42,441 bases of DNA. It comes from a virus. Below the pieces are notes generated by a model, which was not told where the DNA came from, searched no databases, and was given only the letters and a program-made list of their open reading frames with translations. Position numbers and translations under genes: made by a program. Below, piece by piece: positions 29,748-37,244 of this stretch. The stretch covers positions 1 through 42,441 of IMG/VR virus record IMGVR_UViG_3300020119_000039; one strand, 5' to 3'. Positions within the stretch are counted from its first letter, which is position 1; every line of letters starts with the position of its first letter.

Positions 29748-31613
29748 TCAGAGTGCTCCTGAGGTGACTTTGTGGCCGCCAACCGATGGCAGCAGAGCGC
29801 CGGCGTTGACCAGCCAGTTCAAGACTTCGGGTTTGCGCTTGGACGTGATGCCCTGGCGCTTGAGTAACGCCGCGAGCTCGTCATGTGGGATGACTTCCTT
29901 GCCTGGATGGGCGGCTACCCATTCCCGCAAGGCCACCATGGCGGCTGTTTGGTTGGCGCCGCCAGCGCGCACCTTTGCGGGCTGGATGTCGCCAGAGCGA
30001 AGGATGATCGAGGTGACTGGCTTGCCGCGTTTGTCGAGGCGGCCAAGGTCGATAATCTCGCCGGCATATCCGAGCGGCGGCATGGATGGCGAATCCTTGA
30101 AACGATCTCGCGTGACGGAACATCGAAGCTCGGGCCCCTGGGGCCGCTCAACGATGTATTCGGCTTCTGTGTTGGCGCCCAGCGAGCTAGCGCCACGAGC
30201 GCGATCGGATGCCGCGTGGCCGGTATGCGCAACAATGAGGATCGTGCAGCCATAGTGCTGCTTGATCGCGACGACCAGAGATTCCAGAAATTCGGCCACC
30301 TCTGAGTTGTCGTTCTCATCGATGCCAGCGCTGAACTTGCTGAACGTGTCTAGCAGAATTGCCTTTGGCACGAACGGCAGATCGCCGATAGCTTTGTGAA
30401 GCTCGAGCAGCACGTCGGCCTGGCGCAGGGAGATGGACTTCTCCATAGCCAGAAGGTTTAGTCCGCGCAGATCAATCGCGGGGGCAAAAACGTTCTGCCA
30501 TGCCTCAATGCGGCGACCCAGCCCAGATCCTTCGGCAGACAGGATCACAACGCCCTTCGCCTCGAGCGCCATTCGCATGAACCAGTCGATGGCAATGAAC
30601 GACTTCAACGAGCCGCGACGACCAACCATGAGAGCTGTGACGTTCTCTTCGATCGTGTCCTCAATCAGCCACTCAGGCTCGCGGCGCTCCGCAACAATGT
30701 CGGCAATGTGTCGCAGAACAATGCGTGGCTCTTTCTGCTTCTCGGGCGGCTCTTGCTTCTGTGGTCCCCTATGCTTGCCACCGAACTTCTTGACGGCAGA
30801 TTCGGCCAGCGGATGAATGCGGCTACGCAGGTCAGTCCCATCGCCGTTCCGGCTGTCGCCCTTGGCCAGCAGATCCTCGAGAGCGGCGCAGATGTCGTCG
30901 TACTCCATCCCACGAGCAGCCCAGCGGGACGACAGCTTCATCATCGCGATATATCGGTCCTCGCCGCGATCGAAGGCTTCGCGCAGCTCATCATTAGTGC
31001 GCGTGTCGCGATTGATCTCATCATGCGAGGCTGGATACAGCGGCTCGATGTCGGCCGCCATGTCGATGCAGCGGCCAAGCGTCGCGCGCGTCTCGTATTC
31101 CCTGCCTTTCACTCGCCCGATGTAGAACGACTGGGATAGAGCGAAGGATTCAGTTGAGGCAATGCCGCCCAGGATGCGATTGGCACGCCCGACGTACTCG
31201 GCGCGCTTCTCAGGTAGCGCAGGCTCTGACAGCGGCAACAACACGCGCCACCGCGGCTTGTACGCGGTGTGCGAAGCGGACGTGTAGAAGACGCCCATAA
31301 TGTTCGCGCGCTGGAGGGTGGCGGCGGCTTCCGTGAGCCCGATCTTCTCTTGGTCGTAATCAAGCTCGACACCGAAACACCGCATGACATTCTCGCCATG
31401 CCTAACGTAGCCCTTGACTGAGAGCACGTTGCCGTACTCACACATTGAGATCAGGGGGCATGATTCCTTCGACGGGTATTCGCGCGCATTAGTCACACGC
31501 TTAACGAGATCGGACCAGCCAACATCTGTGCGCGGCGTCAATGACTTCGGGTACACGTCATCGAACAATGTGTAGGAAATGTAGAGTTCTTCTGGCTGCG
31601 GCTCGCTCATCAT
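29748..31613 (-). CDS. Replicative primase/helicase-type ATPase (RepA-like)
   Basis: A 621-residue replication protein. The first 200 residues (RCFGVELDYDQEKIGLTEAA, SHTAYKPRWRVLLPLSEP, ESFALSQSFYIGRV) match the N-terminal primase-polymerase-like domain common to phage and plasmid replication ATPases; the latter half is a RecA-fold helicase core with Walker A-like GRRGSLKS near residue 330, Walker B ILLDTFSKFSA near 418 and an ILIVAHTGH motif. The C-terminus is a winged-helix part. The start is the ATGATG at 31613, overlapping the HNH gene's TGA; the longer frame upstream is an artefact of that overlap. It probably unwinds the origin. Confidence 0.85.
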   Translation of the reverse strand: MMSEPQPEELYISYTLFDDVYPKSLTPRTDVGWSDLVKRVTNAREYPSKESCPLISMCEYGNVLSVKGYVRHGENVMRCFGVELDYDQEKIGLTEAAATLQRANIMGVFYTSASHTAYKPRWRVLLPLSEPALPEKRAEYVGRANRILGGIASTESFALSQSFYIGRVKGREYETRATLGRCIDMAADIEPLYPASHDEINRDTRTNDELREAFDRGEDRYIAMMKLSSRWAARGMEYDDICAALEDLLAKGDSRNGDGTDLRSRIHPLAESAVKKFGGKHRGPQKQEPPEKQKEPRIVLRHIADIVAERREPEWLIEDTIEENVTALMVGRRGSLKSFIAIDWFMRMALEAKGVVILSAEGSGLGRRIEAWQNVFAPAIDLRGLNLLAMEKSISLRQADVLLELHKAIGDLPFVPKAILLDTFSKFSAGIDENDNSEVAEFLESLVVAIKQHYGCTILIVAHTGHAASDRARGASSLGANTEAEYIVERPQGPELRCSVTRDRFKDSPSMPPLGYAGEIIDLGRLDKRGKPVTSIILRSGDIQPAKVRAGGANQTAAMVALREWVAAHPGKEVIPHDELAALLKRQGITSKRKPEVLNWLVNAGALLPSVGGHKVTSGAL

Positions 31614-32221
31614 CGGGCGCCCTTCGATGAATTGCATGAGCGGCAAAGGAGCTGGTAGTGGGCGCGGCGTGCATGGAACGCGATCCACTCCGCCTAGAGA
31701 TCGTCGTCCGCGAATCCGTCAGACATTCCCTGGATCTCTTTCAGCGCGAAGTTTCCATGGAGCTTGATGAACTCCATAGCGATGAAGTGGAACGGTGGCT
31801 TGATGTGATCGACGGTCAAATCCATCGTCGCGGCACAGAGAGCACAGCAATACGGATCGGCGGATTCTTTGAAGTCGCGCAGGTCGCCGCGAATGCTTTG
31901 ACGCAGGGCCAGCAGTCGCTTCTGCAATGCGCGCCGCGCTTCAGCTTCCGGGCCTGGTTTCGGGCCGTACTTAATTGCCTTCCGCCACGACCATTGCTGC
32001 GGTTCGTGCCAATCGAACGCGAGCACATGCAGATGCCGCGTGTCATTCGGGAATTCTGGATTGCGTCTGCGGTATGCCTCGGACAATTCGGTGCCCGTGA
32101 TATCACTCAGCACCTTCAGATCCTCAGCAGTGAACGGCTCGTCAATGGCGTACTTGTCGATGATCGCGCGAGCAATCGCCAACTTGGCTTTCTGTGTTAG
32201 CGGTTTCGGCTCCTTAGACAT
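31610..32221 (-). pseudogene. HNH endonuclease interrupted by an in-frame TAG
   Basis: Codons 1-175 encode an HNH protein through CALC (126-129) and TVDHIKPPFHF (D138, H139). TAG follows at 31694-31696. Beyond it the same frame continues AEWIAFHARRAHYQLLCRSCNSSKGAR, then TGA at 31610-31612. That continuation supplies exactly the missing part of the HNH fold: the second CxxC (193-196) and N197. It ends overlapping the helicase ATG. Without the TAG the protein has 203 residues. The TAG therefore truncates the zinc site and active site, unless read through. A CAG-to-TAG transition would explain it. Confidence 0.85.
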
Positions 32222-32222
32222 T

Positions 32223-32702
32223 TCAGCCTGCCTTTTCCTTCCATCTATTCACCAACTCATCTGCCTCGCCTGCATTTCGAGCAATGCCGGCAATTCCGCC
32301 AGCATCACGCACCTTCTCTATGAATCGCTGCTGCTCCTCGCTCACGACTCCTTCCGGCGCCTTTGCCTCGATGCATGTCAGAACCGCAATGCGTCGTCCT
32401 ACCATTGACGACGTAACGACGACGCTAGTTAGCCCAACAAAATCAGAGCTTCCAACGCATAAGCCATAGCGCAGCCAGCGGCCTGGGCGCCACTCGAGCG
32501 CCCCAACGTTATTCCGCCAGAGCGTTAGGTCACCTCGAGCGCTGGCCCATTCGCGGATCAGCTTCATCACTTCTTGTTCTGGCGCGCGCTGCTTTGCTCG
32601 CGGTTTTTTCTCGGCCGCCTGTTCCATAACAGTTGAGCCGCCCATGAATGCGAGGCGATTCGCGATATCTCGCCTGGACGGCCTTGTGGGAAAGCGCCTC
32701 AT
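32223..32702 (-). CDS. VRR-NUC domain nuclease
   Basis: A 159-residue protein. The region EVMKLIREWASARGDLTLWR, DFVGLTSVVVTSSM, CIEAKAPEGVVSEEQQRFIE and the end AGGIAGIARNAGEADELV match the VRR-NUC PD-(D/E)XK-type domain (acidic residue, E-A-K, Q). VRR-NUC proteins are stand-alone nucleases that cut branched DNA in phages. The start at 32702 is chosen because it overlaps the small membrane gene stop as ATGA; a longer frame is an artefact. It is co-transcribed with the helicase. Confidence 0.85.
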   Translation of the reverse strand: MRRFPTRPSRRDIANRLAFMGGSTVMEQAAEKKPRAKQRAPEQEVMKLIREWASARGDLTLWRNNVGALEWRPGRWLRYGLCVGSSDFVGLTSVVVTSSMVGRRIAVLTCIEAKAPEGVVSEEQQRFIEKVRDAGGIAGIARNAGEADELVNRWKEKAG

Positions 32703-32830
32703 GCTTCTCTCACAACGCAAATGGCGAACCCGATGCCGAGTGCAATACCGACGACAGCGCCAACTGCGATGCAGAATCCCGTGAAGGCTATTGCGCCTAA
32801 AACGAACAGCAGGCATCTAACTAACCGCAT
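32699..32830 (-). CDS. Small membrane protein, 43 aa
   Basis: ATG at 32830 lies inside the end of the upstream gene, and its TGA overlaps the VRR-NUC ATG. The product is one to two membrane helices (CLLFVLGAIAFTGFCIAVGA, VVGIALGIGFAICVV). It is too short for standard predictions but well placed. Its location among replication genes is unusual for a membrane protein. Confidence 0.55.
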   Translation of the reverse strand: MRLVRCLLFVLGAIAFTGFCIAVGAVVGIALGIGFAICVVREA

Positions 32831-33186
32831 GGCCGTTTCTCCTGGCGTTGCGCAGCCCGCTCTGCTTTCGCTTCCTTTGTGCGGCTGTACCAGTACTTCC
32901 CGCCGGGCTTGTACGCGCCTTCGGCTTTCAGCCGCTCGCGTCGCTCGCGCGCATAGTCGGGATTTTTCTTCCGCCACTCGGCAGTGAGCGCGCGGTCGCG
33001 ATCTCGGTTGAAGAATTTCCAGAGACGGTTAGACACACGTTTGGAATCAGGATTGCGTGCGGCCCATCGGCGCGACGCCTCGCGGGACTTCTCTGGATTC
33101 TTATCGCGCCATGCCTTGCAGCGCTCGCGGTGGATAGCGCGGGCAGCGGCTTCCACTTCTGCCTCGAGCTGGTAGCGGGACTTCAT
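32821..33186 (-). CDS. Basic helical protein, 121 aa
   Basis: A highly basic protein (KAWRDKNPEKSREASRRWAA, RVSNRLWKFFNRDRDRALTA, EWRKKNPDYARERRERLKAE) of the kind that recurs in phages as a possible DNA- or RNA-binding protein; the repeated WRxKNP segments suggest tandem helical units. It ends in TAG at 32821-32823. In the same frame two more TAGs follow within the overlapping membrane gene, so this TAG functions as stop. ATGA overlap with the upstream gene. Confidence 0.65.
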   Translation of the reverse strand: MKSRYQLEAEVEAAARAIHRERCKAWRDKNPEKSREASRRWAARNPDSKRVSNRLWKFFNRDRDRALTAEWRKKNPDYARERRERLKAEGAYKPGGKYWYSRTKEAKAERAAQRQEKRPCG

Positions 33187-33368
33187 GGCGCCACCCCCGC
33201 CCTTCGCAGCTTGAACACACGGTAGTAGTAGTCGCGCTGTCGCTCGAGCACATATTCGCGATTAAGCAAATACTTCTCGCGACGTTTGGCGGCGTCGAGC
33301 TCGGGATGCTTTCGGCGTTGAGCGCGCTTTTGCGCCTTCCACTTGAGCCGCTGTTCAGGGGTGCTCAC
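33183..33368 (-). CDS. Basic helical protein, 61 aa
   Basis: The GTG at 33368 overlaps the preceding stop as GTGA; the longer frame is not used. The product is basic (TPEQRLKWKAQKRAQRRKHPEL, DAAKRREKYLLNREYVLERQ) and resembles the next gene in composition and repeat rhythm, perhaps a diverged duplicate. Nucleic-acid binding is likely. No family. Confidence 0.6.
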   Translation of the reverse strand: MSTPEQRLKWKAQKRAQRRKHPELDAAKRREKYLLNREYVLERQRDYYYRVFKLRRAGVAP

Positions 33369-33559
33369 AAATGCACCATCGGCAGGTGGCGCAGCTCCCA
33401 CGCCCTCTTACACAACCAGTGATACATCGCGCTCGGTGCGCTGTCTTGCGCGAATTCCCGCTGTAGTGGGGCGTCTAGGAATGACTTGTGCGTGCGTAGT
33501 TGGGCGAGACGCCATAACGCTTGAGCCGCGCCTACCCCGTAGAAAATGCCGGGAGTCAT
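33365..33559 (-). CDS. Hypothetical protein, 64 aa
   Basis: ATG at 33559 has GGGAG five bases upstream. The product (TPGIFYGVGAAQALWRLAQL, THKSFLDAPLQREFAQDSAP) is soluble with hydrophobic helices. An overlapping frame from 33623 is regarded as a shadow. A short inverted repeat GGCACC/GGTGCC lies in the 64-base gap before it. Function unknown. Confidence 0.5.
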   Translation of the reverse strand: MTPGIFYGVGAAQALWRLAQLRTHKSFLDAPLQREFAQDSAPSAMYHWLCKRAWELRHLPMVHL

Positions 33560-33623
33560 AGGCACTCCCGGCTAAGGGCACCGTTGGTGCCTGAGGGGAC
33601 TTCCTCGCATGAAACCTGGGCAC

Positions 33624-34088
33624 TCATAGGAGCAGCCCAAGGATCTTGTTAGTGGCAGCAAACTCGCCGAATAGATCGGTAGCTAACTTGTCATATGCAA
33701 GCGCGGCTTCTTGCGGGTATTTATATTTCTCTGATCTGTAAACCTTGTATTGACATGTAATTTCTGCGCGCCAGCGATTTCCGTACTTGAAGACACCCTT
33801 GAATCCACTGGCGGCTTTTACAACGCGCCTATTTGCGCCCTGCTGAGATTGGGTCGCAAAACGTAGATTGGAGCGCTGGTTGTCAAGCCCGCTGCCATTG
33901 ATATGGTCAACGCCCCTCCCGCCCATAAGCACGTTGTGCATGAGCCGTGTCTGGCTGCCAAAGTGACGCTCCGCATAGACCTTGCCGCCAGATCCTTTGC
34001 GGACATACCAACCAGATTTGGGCAGCGACTCATAATCTTCGTCGTCAACTAACGTCTCGTAGCCCTGTGAGAGTTCGATGACCTTCAT
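33624..34088 (-). CDS. HNH endonuclease with AP2-like DNA-binding domain
   Basis: A 154-residue free-standing homing-type endonuclease. The HNH part reads RLMHNVLMGG, VDHINGSGLDNQRSNLRFAT (residues about 49-80), and the C-terminal part SGFKGVFKYGNRWRAEITCQ, AALAYDKLATDLFG matches an AP2/ERF DNA-binding domain, the common partner in phage homing endonucleases. Such genes spread by cutting related phage DNA. The ribosome-binding site GGAAGAG precedes the ATG. Complete. Confidence 0.88.
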   Translation of the reverse strand: MKVIELSQGYETLVDDEDYESLPKSGWYVRKGSGGKVYAERHFGSQTRLMHNVLMGGRGVDHINGSGLDNQRSNLRFATQSQQGANRRVVKAASGFKGVFKYGNRWRAEITCQYKVYRSEKYKYPQEAALAYDKLATDLFGEFAATNKILGLLL

Positions 34089-34188
34089 AGGTCTCTTCCG
34101 TCAGCGTGAGCCCATAGAAAAAGCGGGATATGTCCCACACGGATTTGACGCGGACCATGGCTAGGGAGCGTTTGCATCTCATTGATTC

Positions 34189-34410
34189 CTAGGGTTTACC
34201 CACGGACGCCCGCGAATCCCCAACGATTCCCAGGCGGCTTAATTGGGCATGAGCGAGATTGGTATCCCCAATCCGCTTAGCGAGATGAGCAGTGATGATT
34301 TCTTCGCAGTATTTCTTGAGGGTCTTGCCATCGAGATCGGCAAAGACTTTGAGCGCGTCATGATCGCGCTCGTCGAAATGCAGCTTCAGGTCGGGACGAT
34401 CGAGCGCCAC
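34189..34410 (-). CDS. Hypothetical protein, 73 aa
   Basis: A GTG start follows the cro gene by 19 bases. The product (LDRPDLKLHFDERDHDALKV, KKYCEEIITAHLAKRIGDTN) is helical and may bind DNA as a ribbon-helix-helix-like fold: 'LKLHFDERDHDALKVFADLDGKTL' style. It ends in TAG at 34189-34191. Readthrough would continue for 45 residues into the HNH gene start, which is not credible, so TAG is the stop. Its place directly after cro suggests a regulator. Confidence 0.55.
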   Translation of the reverse strand: MALDRPDLKLHFDERDHDALKVFADLDGKTLKKYCEEIITAHLAKRIGDTNLAHAQLSRLGIVGDSRASVGKP

Positions 34411-34429
34411 TGCGGCACCTCGAGAGTAG

Positions 34430-34621
34430 TTAGGACCCTTTTCGGGTCAACTTGCGGAAGGTTTCGAAGTTCTCGAGCACAACGTCAGAAGGAATGCCGC
34501 GCTTCTTCCAGTTGGAAATTCGCTGCTTGTGCCAGGGCTCTTTTTCGATCCCTAGAAGCTCAGCGAACTTTTGATTTCCACCGGCGGCACGGATGATTCG
34601 GACTGATTCGTCTGCTGTCAT
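34430..34621 (-). CDS. cro: Cro-like repressor
   Basis: A 63-residue Cro/YdaS-type protein: ADESVRIIRAAGGNQKFAEL is the first helices, followed by the helix-turn-helix LGIEKEPWHKQRISNWKKRGIP. The start at 34621 is chosen over an upstream ATG because it directly follows the operators and gives a normal length. Divergently transcribed from cI with three operators between. It should turn on lytic growth by blocking cI expression. Confidence 0.82.
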   Translation of the reverse strand: MTADESVRIIRAAGGNQKFAELLGIEKEPWHKQRISNWKKRGIPSDVVLENFETFRKLTRKGS

Positions 34622-34632
34622 GACGCCCGAGC

Positions 34633-34696
34633 GTACACTTTCAGTGTACTCGGTGTCCAACGGTTTGTGTACCCGTGGTGCACACGCCCTGTGTAC
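34633..34696. promoter_or_regulatory. Three cro/cI operators
   Basis: 17-bp sites with 6-5-6 symmetry: 34633-34649 (GTACAC-TTTCA-GTGTAC, perfect), 34667-34683 (GTGTAC-CCGTG-GTGCAC, imperfect) and 34680-34696 (GCACAC-GCCCT-GTGTAC, imperfect, overlapping the second). They fill the 85-bp gap between the divergent cro and cI starts. Core promoter hexamers were not clearly assigned. Confidence 0.82.
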
Positions 34697-34706
34697 TTTT
34701 GGCCGC

Positions 34707-35120
34707 ATGGCCGACCCGACCGCTGAATACGTCTTTGCCCTAGCCGCCCAGCGCGGCTGGAGCCAGGTCGAGTTCGCTGAAAAAGTCAGCCAAACGAAGC
34801 AATCCGTGACGAACTGGCGGTCTCGGGGGATTCCGCCAAAACATCATGCAAAGGTTGCGCGGGTATTCGGCATCACAGTTGAGGAGTTGCTGGCGGCTGG
34901 AAAAGCCGCAAAAGGGCCTAGGGAGTCCCTGAAACAGATATTCGGCGTGGAGCTCACCGCAGAAGCGGCCCACTTTGCAGCCGAGTGGATGGCGTTACGG
35001 AGCCCTTTACGGGCCCAAGTACAGGCCATCATTCAAACCCTAGTACAAGAGCAGGCTCGAGACGCAAGGAATGCATCCGTAGACGTCCGAGAGCCACTTC
35101 GGCGAAGCCAGGGATCTTAA
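34707..35120 (+). CDS. cI: CI-like repressor, helix-turn-helix only
   Basis: A 137-residue protein with an N-terminal HTH (YVFALAAQRGWSQVEFAEKV, SQTKQSVTNWRSRGIPPKHH, then AKVARVFGITVEELL) of the Cro/C1 type. The C-terminal half is helical and lacks the Ser-Lys peptidase (S24) domain of LexA-like CI, so RecA-induced self-cleavage is not expected. ATG at 34707. It is divergent from cro with operators between, and another operator precedes the rightward early operon, as expected of the immunity repressor. Confidence 0.8.
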   Translation: MADPTAEYVFALAAQRGWSQVEFAEKVSQTKQSVTNWRSRGIPPKHHAKVARVFGITVEELLAAGKAAKGPRESLKQIFGVELTAEAAHFAAEWMALRSPLRAQVQAIIQTLVQEQARDARNASVDVREPLRRSQGS

Positions 35121-35168
35121 TATCTTGGCCTTCGACCATCTTCGACCTAGGAGAAAGTAGCTCGAATT

Positions 35169-35351
35169 ATGGAAAAGATGCCATGGAGATACCCTGCGGC
35201 GTGGTTTCTGGGCCTTACGGCACTCGGCGCGCAGAATTACCGCAATTTCACCAACATCCCTGGTATTGTGATTTACCTGCTGACGACAGCCGCCATTGCG
35301 TACGGCCTCGCCTATTTGAACTGGCGCACAGTCTCACGACGAAAACCGTAA
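35169..35351 (+). CDS. Small membrane protein co-transcribed with cI
   Basis: A 60-residue protein with one or two membrane segments (AAWFLGLTALGAQNYRNF, GIVIYLLTTAAIAYGLAYL). AGGAGAAAG lies about 14 bases upstream of ATG 35169. It follows cI on the same strand with a terminator after it, so it should be expressed in the prophage state. Small membrane proteins in this position can exclude superinfecting phages (inference). No family recognised. Confidence 0.6.
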   Translation: MEKMPWRYPAAWFLGLTALGAQNYRNFTNIPGIVIYLLTTAAIAYGLAYLNWRTVSRRKP

Positions 35352-35372
35352 GCAGCCCCGTCTGACAGCCAG

Positions 35373-35397
35373 ATCCGGCCTACCGCCGGATTTTTTT
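35373..35397 (+). terminator. Rho-independent terminator after the immunity genes
   Basis: ATCCGGC-CTACC-GCCGGAT is a perfect 7-bp stem followed directly by a run of seven T. It closes the cI unit before the operator and early operon. Confidence 0.92.
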
Positions 35398-35429
35398 CGC
35401 CTACGGCAAAACAGGCTGTTTACTTCTGT

Positions 35430-35446
35430 GTACACATGTGGTGTAC
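35430..35446. promoter_or_regulatory. Perfect repressor operator before the rightward early operon
   Basis: GTACAC-ATGTG-GTGTAC has the same 6-5-6 layout and outer half-sites as the best cro/cI operator. It lies 33 bases before the first early plus-strand start at 35479, downstream of the terminator, so a separate promoter for the early operon under the same repressor is likely. Confidence 0.8.
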
Positions 35447-35478
35447 TGGCCCCGTCCTCTGAAAACGGAGCCATCGCA

Positions 35479-35706
35479 ATGACCTGCCCCACCTGCCAGC
35501 TCGAGCCGATCTACGAAGGCTTTGAGCATTGCCTGAAATGCGAAGTCGCTGGAGCGCTGGTTGAGGACCCCGACTACATCAACTTCGCCCGCCGCGTGTA
35601 CGCGGGGACGGAGTGGTTAGCCGGCGTTGAGCGCGAGTGGCAGCGTCAGGCTTCGGCCCTATCGATCACCTGCGGACATGTTGGACCGCTGGCGGGTGCG
35701 GCATGA
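35479..35706 (+). CDS. Small zinc-finger early protein, 75 aa
   Basis: First gene of the rightward early operon. Starting at ATG 35479, it begins TCPTCQLEPIYEGFEHCLKC, a four-cysteine zinc site with CxxC at both ends, then an acidic helical body. Small zinc proteins produced first after infection often bind host machinery, but nothing more can be stated. Its stop overlaps the next ATG. Confidence 0.65.
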   Translation: MTCPTCQLEPIYEGFEHCLKCEVAGALVEDPDYINFARRVYAGTEWLAGVEREWQRQASALSITCGHVGPLAGAA

Positions 35707-35903
35707 GCGGCATGACCTCCCGCGACAAACTTTTCTACATGGCCGGCCGCGAAGCTGGGTTTCGCCAAGCGTATATGCACAAAGCGCGCCTTGCCCCTCG
35801 CGGCAGCGCTGTTCGCAGAACGATGGCACTACTCGCGCGCAATGCGAGCAGAGAACGCCTTCGCTACCTCGCCGCCGCCAAAGGAGAGTCACGTGTCAGC
35901 TAA
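35703..35903 (+). CDS. Basic early protein, 66 aa
   Basis: ATG at 35703 overlaps the upstream stop. The product is basic and helical (SRDKLFYMAGREAGFRQAYM, RTMALLARNASRERLRYLAA). A nucleic-acid-binding role is possible. The next gene's GTG start lies inside it in a different frame. Confidence 0.55.
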   Translation: MSGMTSRDKLFYMAGREAGFRQAYMHKARLAPRGSAVRRTMALLARNASRERLRYLAAAKGESRVS

Positions 35904-36303
35904 CAACCCGCCCGTGGCGAATGACAAACACACGCCGACTGCGGCGCTAGCCAACCAGATCCCGCTCCATGAGCAGGTCGCCTACATGGAGCGCGAATGT
36001 CATTACCACCTTGCGCATAACCGGCTTGGCGAGCAGCTGATGGCCGAGGCAATCACCGCGAATCTGCGGTCAGTAGACGCCTTGCTTCGCCATCGCGACG
36101 AGCTGCGAGCTCAATGCGCAACGCTTCTGGCTAATGCTGACGAACTACGCGGCATTGCAAGCGTGATGTCGCATCAACTGGACTTGCCAATACCAGGCAC
36201 CGAATTCGAGGACGGGAAACCGCGCATTCACGTGCATGCGAAAGATGCGCTGGCATTGATTGAATTTATAAATGCTGCGATCTCCATCATGGCGGCACCA
36301 TGA
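35893..36303 (+). CDS. Hypothetical early protein, 136 aa
   Basis: The GTG at 35893 with GGAGAG before it is chosen over an earlier frame start. The sequence has a central helical segment (LHEQVAYMERECHYHLAHNR, LRSVDALLRHRDELRAQCAT) and an end typical of many small phage early proteins. No family recognised. ATGA overlap with the next gene. Confidence 0.6.
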   Translation: MSANNPPVANDKHTPTAALANQIPLHEQVAYMERECHYHLAHNRLGEQLMAEAITANLRSVDALLRHRDELRAQCATLLANADELRGIASVMSHQLDLPIPGTEFEDGKPRIHVHAKDALALIEFINAAISIMAAP

Positions 36304-36488
36304 GTAGGTATAGAGCTAGCTTGCGCACAGAGCACTCCTGTTGCTGGGGCGCGTGTGTTGAAGACACGGCATCGCCAACGATTTTCAACGGTGAGCACTA
36401 CAAAGACGAATACGAGATGGTCTGCGAGTGCGATGACTTCGAAGCGGCTCAGCGCATTGCTGACGCTCTAAATGCGGAGAAGCAATGA
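36300..36488 (+). CDS. Hypothetical early protein, 62 aa
   Basis: A 62-residue acidic protein with four cysteines (CCWGACVEDTASPTIF, then EMVCECDDFEAAQRIADALN), which looks like a small domain that may bind a metal. ATG overlaps the preceding stop, and its TGA overlaps the next ATG. Confidence 0.55.
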   Translation: MSRYRASLRTEHSCCWGACVEDTASPTIFNGEHYKDEYEMVCECDDFEAAQRIADALNAEKQ

Positions 36489-36649
36489 CCAACTACCTCG
36501 CCAATCTACTGCTTTGCGCCTTCGTTTTGTCCACCCCTCTCCTGGCGATATGGCTGGCGGAGAAGGTGGAGCAGAAGTGGGATGCGTGGGTTGATTACTA
36601 CTACTGGCTGAAATTGTCCGTCGAGGAATGGATCAGGGAGCATGTATGA
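36485..36649 (+). CDS. Small membrane protein, 54 aa
   Basis: The ATG at 36485 overlaps the preceding stop; TGA at 36647-36649 overlaps the next start. The product has one membrane segment (MTNYLANLLLCAFVLSTPLL, AIWLAEK) and an acidic aromatic tail (DYYYWLKLSVEEWIREHV). Not a known type. Confidence 0.55.
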   Translation: MTNYLANLLLCAFVLSTPLLAIWLAEKVEQKWDAWVDYYYWLKLSVEEWIREHV

Positions 36650-36999
36650 ATAGTTTGAGCTGGCTTCTGTACCTCGCCGACGTCGCTGGAAACTTTCAGA
36701 ACGCCATGATCGGCACATGCGTTGCGTCGTTCATGTCACTCATGGGCATCACGATGGTGATGGACAGCTACAACGAGGAAGAGAAGCGTAACAAGCTGCT
36801 GAAGAAAGCTGTTTGCGTCTTCTTCATTGCCGGCGCAATGGGCACATTCATGCCGAGCAGCAAGACGGTCTACGCCATTGCTGCCAGCGAGTACGGCGAA
36901 GATGTTCTGAAGATGCCAGAGGCGTCGAAAGCACGCCAAGCCCTGAACGCATGGCTCGACAAGCAGATCGGCGAGCAGAAGCCGGAGAAAGCCAAGTGA
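36646..36999 (+). CDS. Membrane protein, 117 aa
   Basis: The product contains two hydrophobic segments (MIGTCVASFMSLMGITMVM and VCVFFIAGAMGTFMPSS) followed by a helical, charged tail (EASKARQALNAWLDKQIGEQ). The start at 36646 overlaps the preceding stop. Membrane proteins in an early operon can change the host envelope or exclude other phages; direct evidence is lacking. Confidence 0.6.
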   Translation: MNSLSWLLYLADVAGNFQNAMIGTCVASFMSLMGITMVMDSYNEEEKRNKLLKKAVCVFFIAGAMGTFMPSSKTVYAIAASEYGEDVLKMPEASKARQALNAWLDKQIGEQKPEKAK

Positions 37000-37244
37000 T
37001 CTACAACACCCCCATCGCGAACGGCCGCGAGTACACGAGCGCCGAATGGCTTCGCGCAATGATCGAAATCGAGGTGGAAGGCTATGCGCCTAACGAGATG
37101 CTATCGGTGGTTCCTTTTACGGCTGCGCTTTCGACTCTCCTGCTGGTCGAGGCGGGTGCATCGAAGACGACTCCAGCGCTGGACAACCTTCAAGCCGACG
37201 CCCGACATTTTCCAGCGGGCGCGGGAGCGGAGGTACTAGCGTGA
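36996..37244 (+). CDS. Hypothetical early protein, 82 aa
   Basis: GTG at 36996 overlaps the preceding stop as GTGA. The protein (IYNTPIANGREYTSAEWLRA, MLSVVPFTAALSTLLLVEAG) has one hydrophobic helix in the middle and a polar end. No family recognised. Confidence 0.5.
   Translation: MIYNTPIANGREYTSAEWLRAMIEIEVEGYAPNEMLSVVPFTAALSTLLLVEAGASKTTPALDNLQADARHFPAGAGAEVLA

Noticed and set aside
31614-31688. Upstream extension of the helicase gene to 31688
   Set aside because: These 25 proline-rich codons overlap the end of the HNH frame; the ATGATG at 31613 fits the junction and the protein start.
33578-33593. Terminator at the GGCACC/GGTGCC inverted repeat
   Set aside because: No T run follows on either strand.
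33408-33623. Alternative minus-strand ORF over 33365-33559
   Set aside because: Arginine-rich shadow frame without a ribosome-binding site; the other frame has GGGAG and the right overlap.
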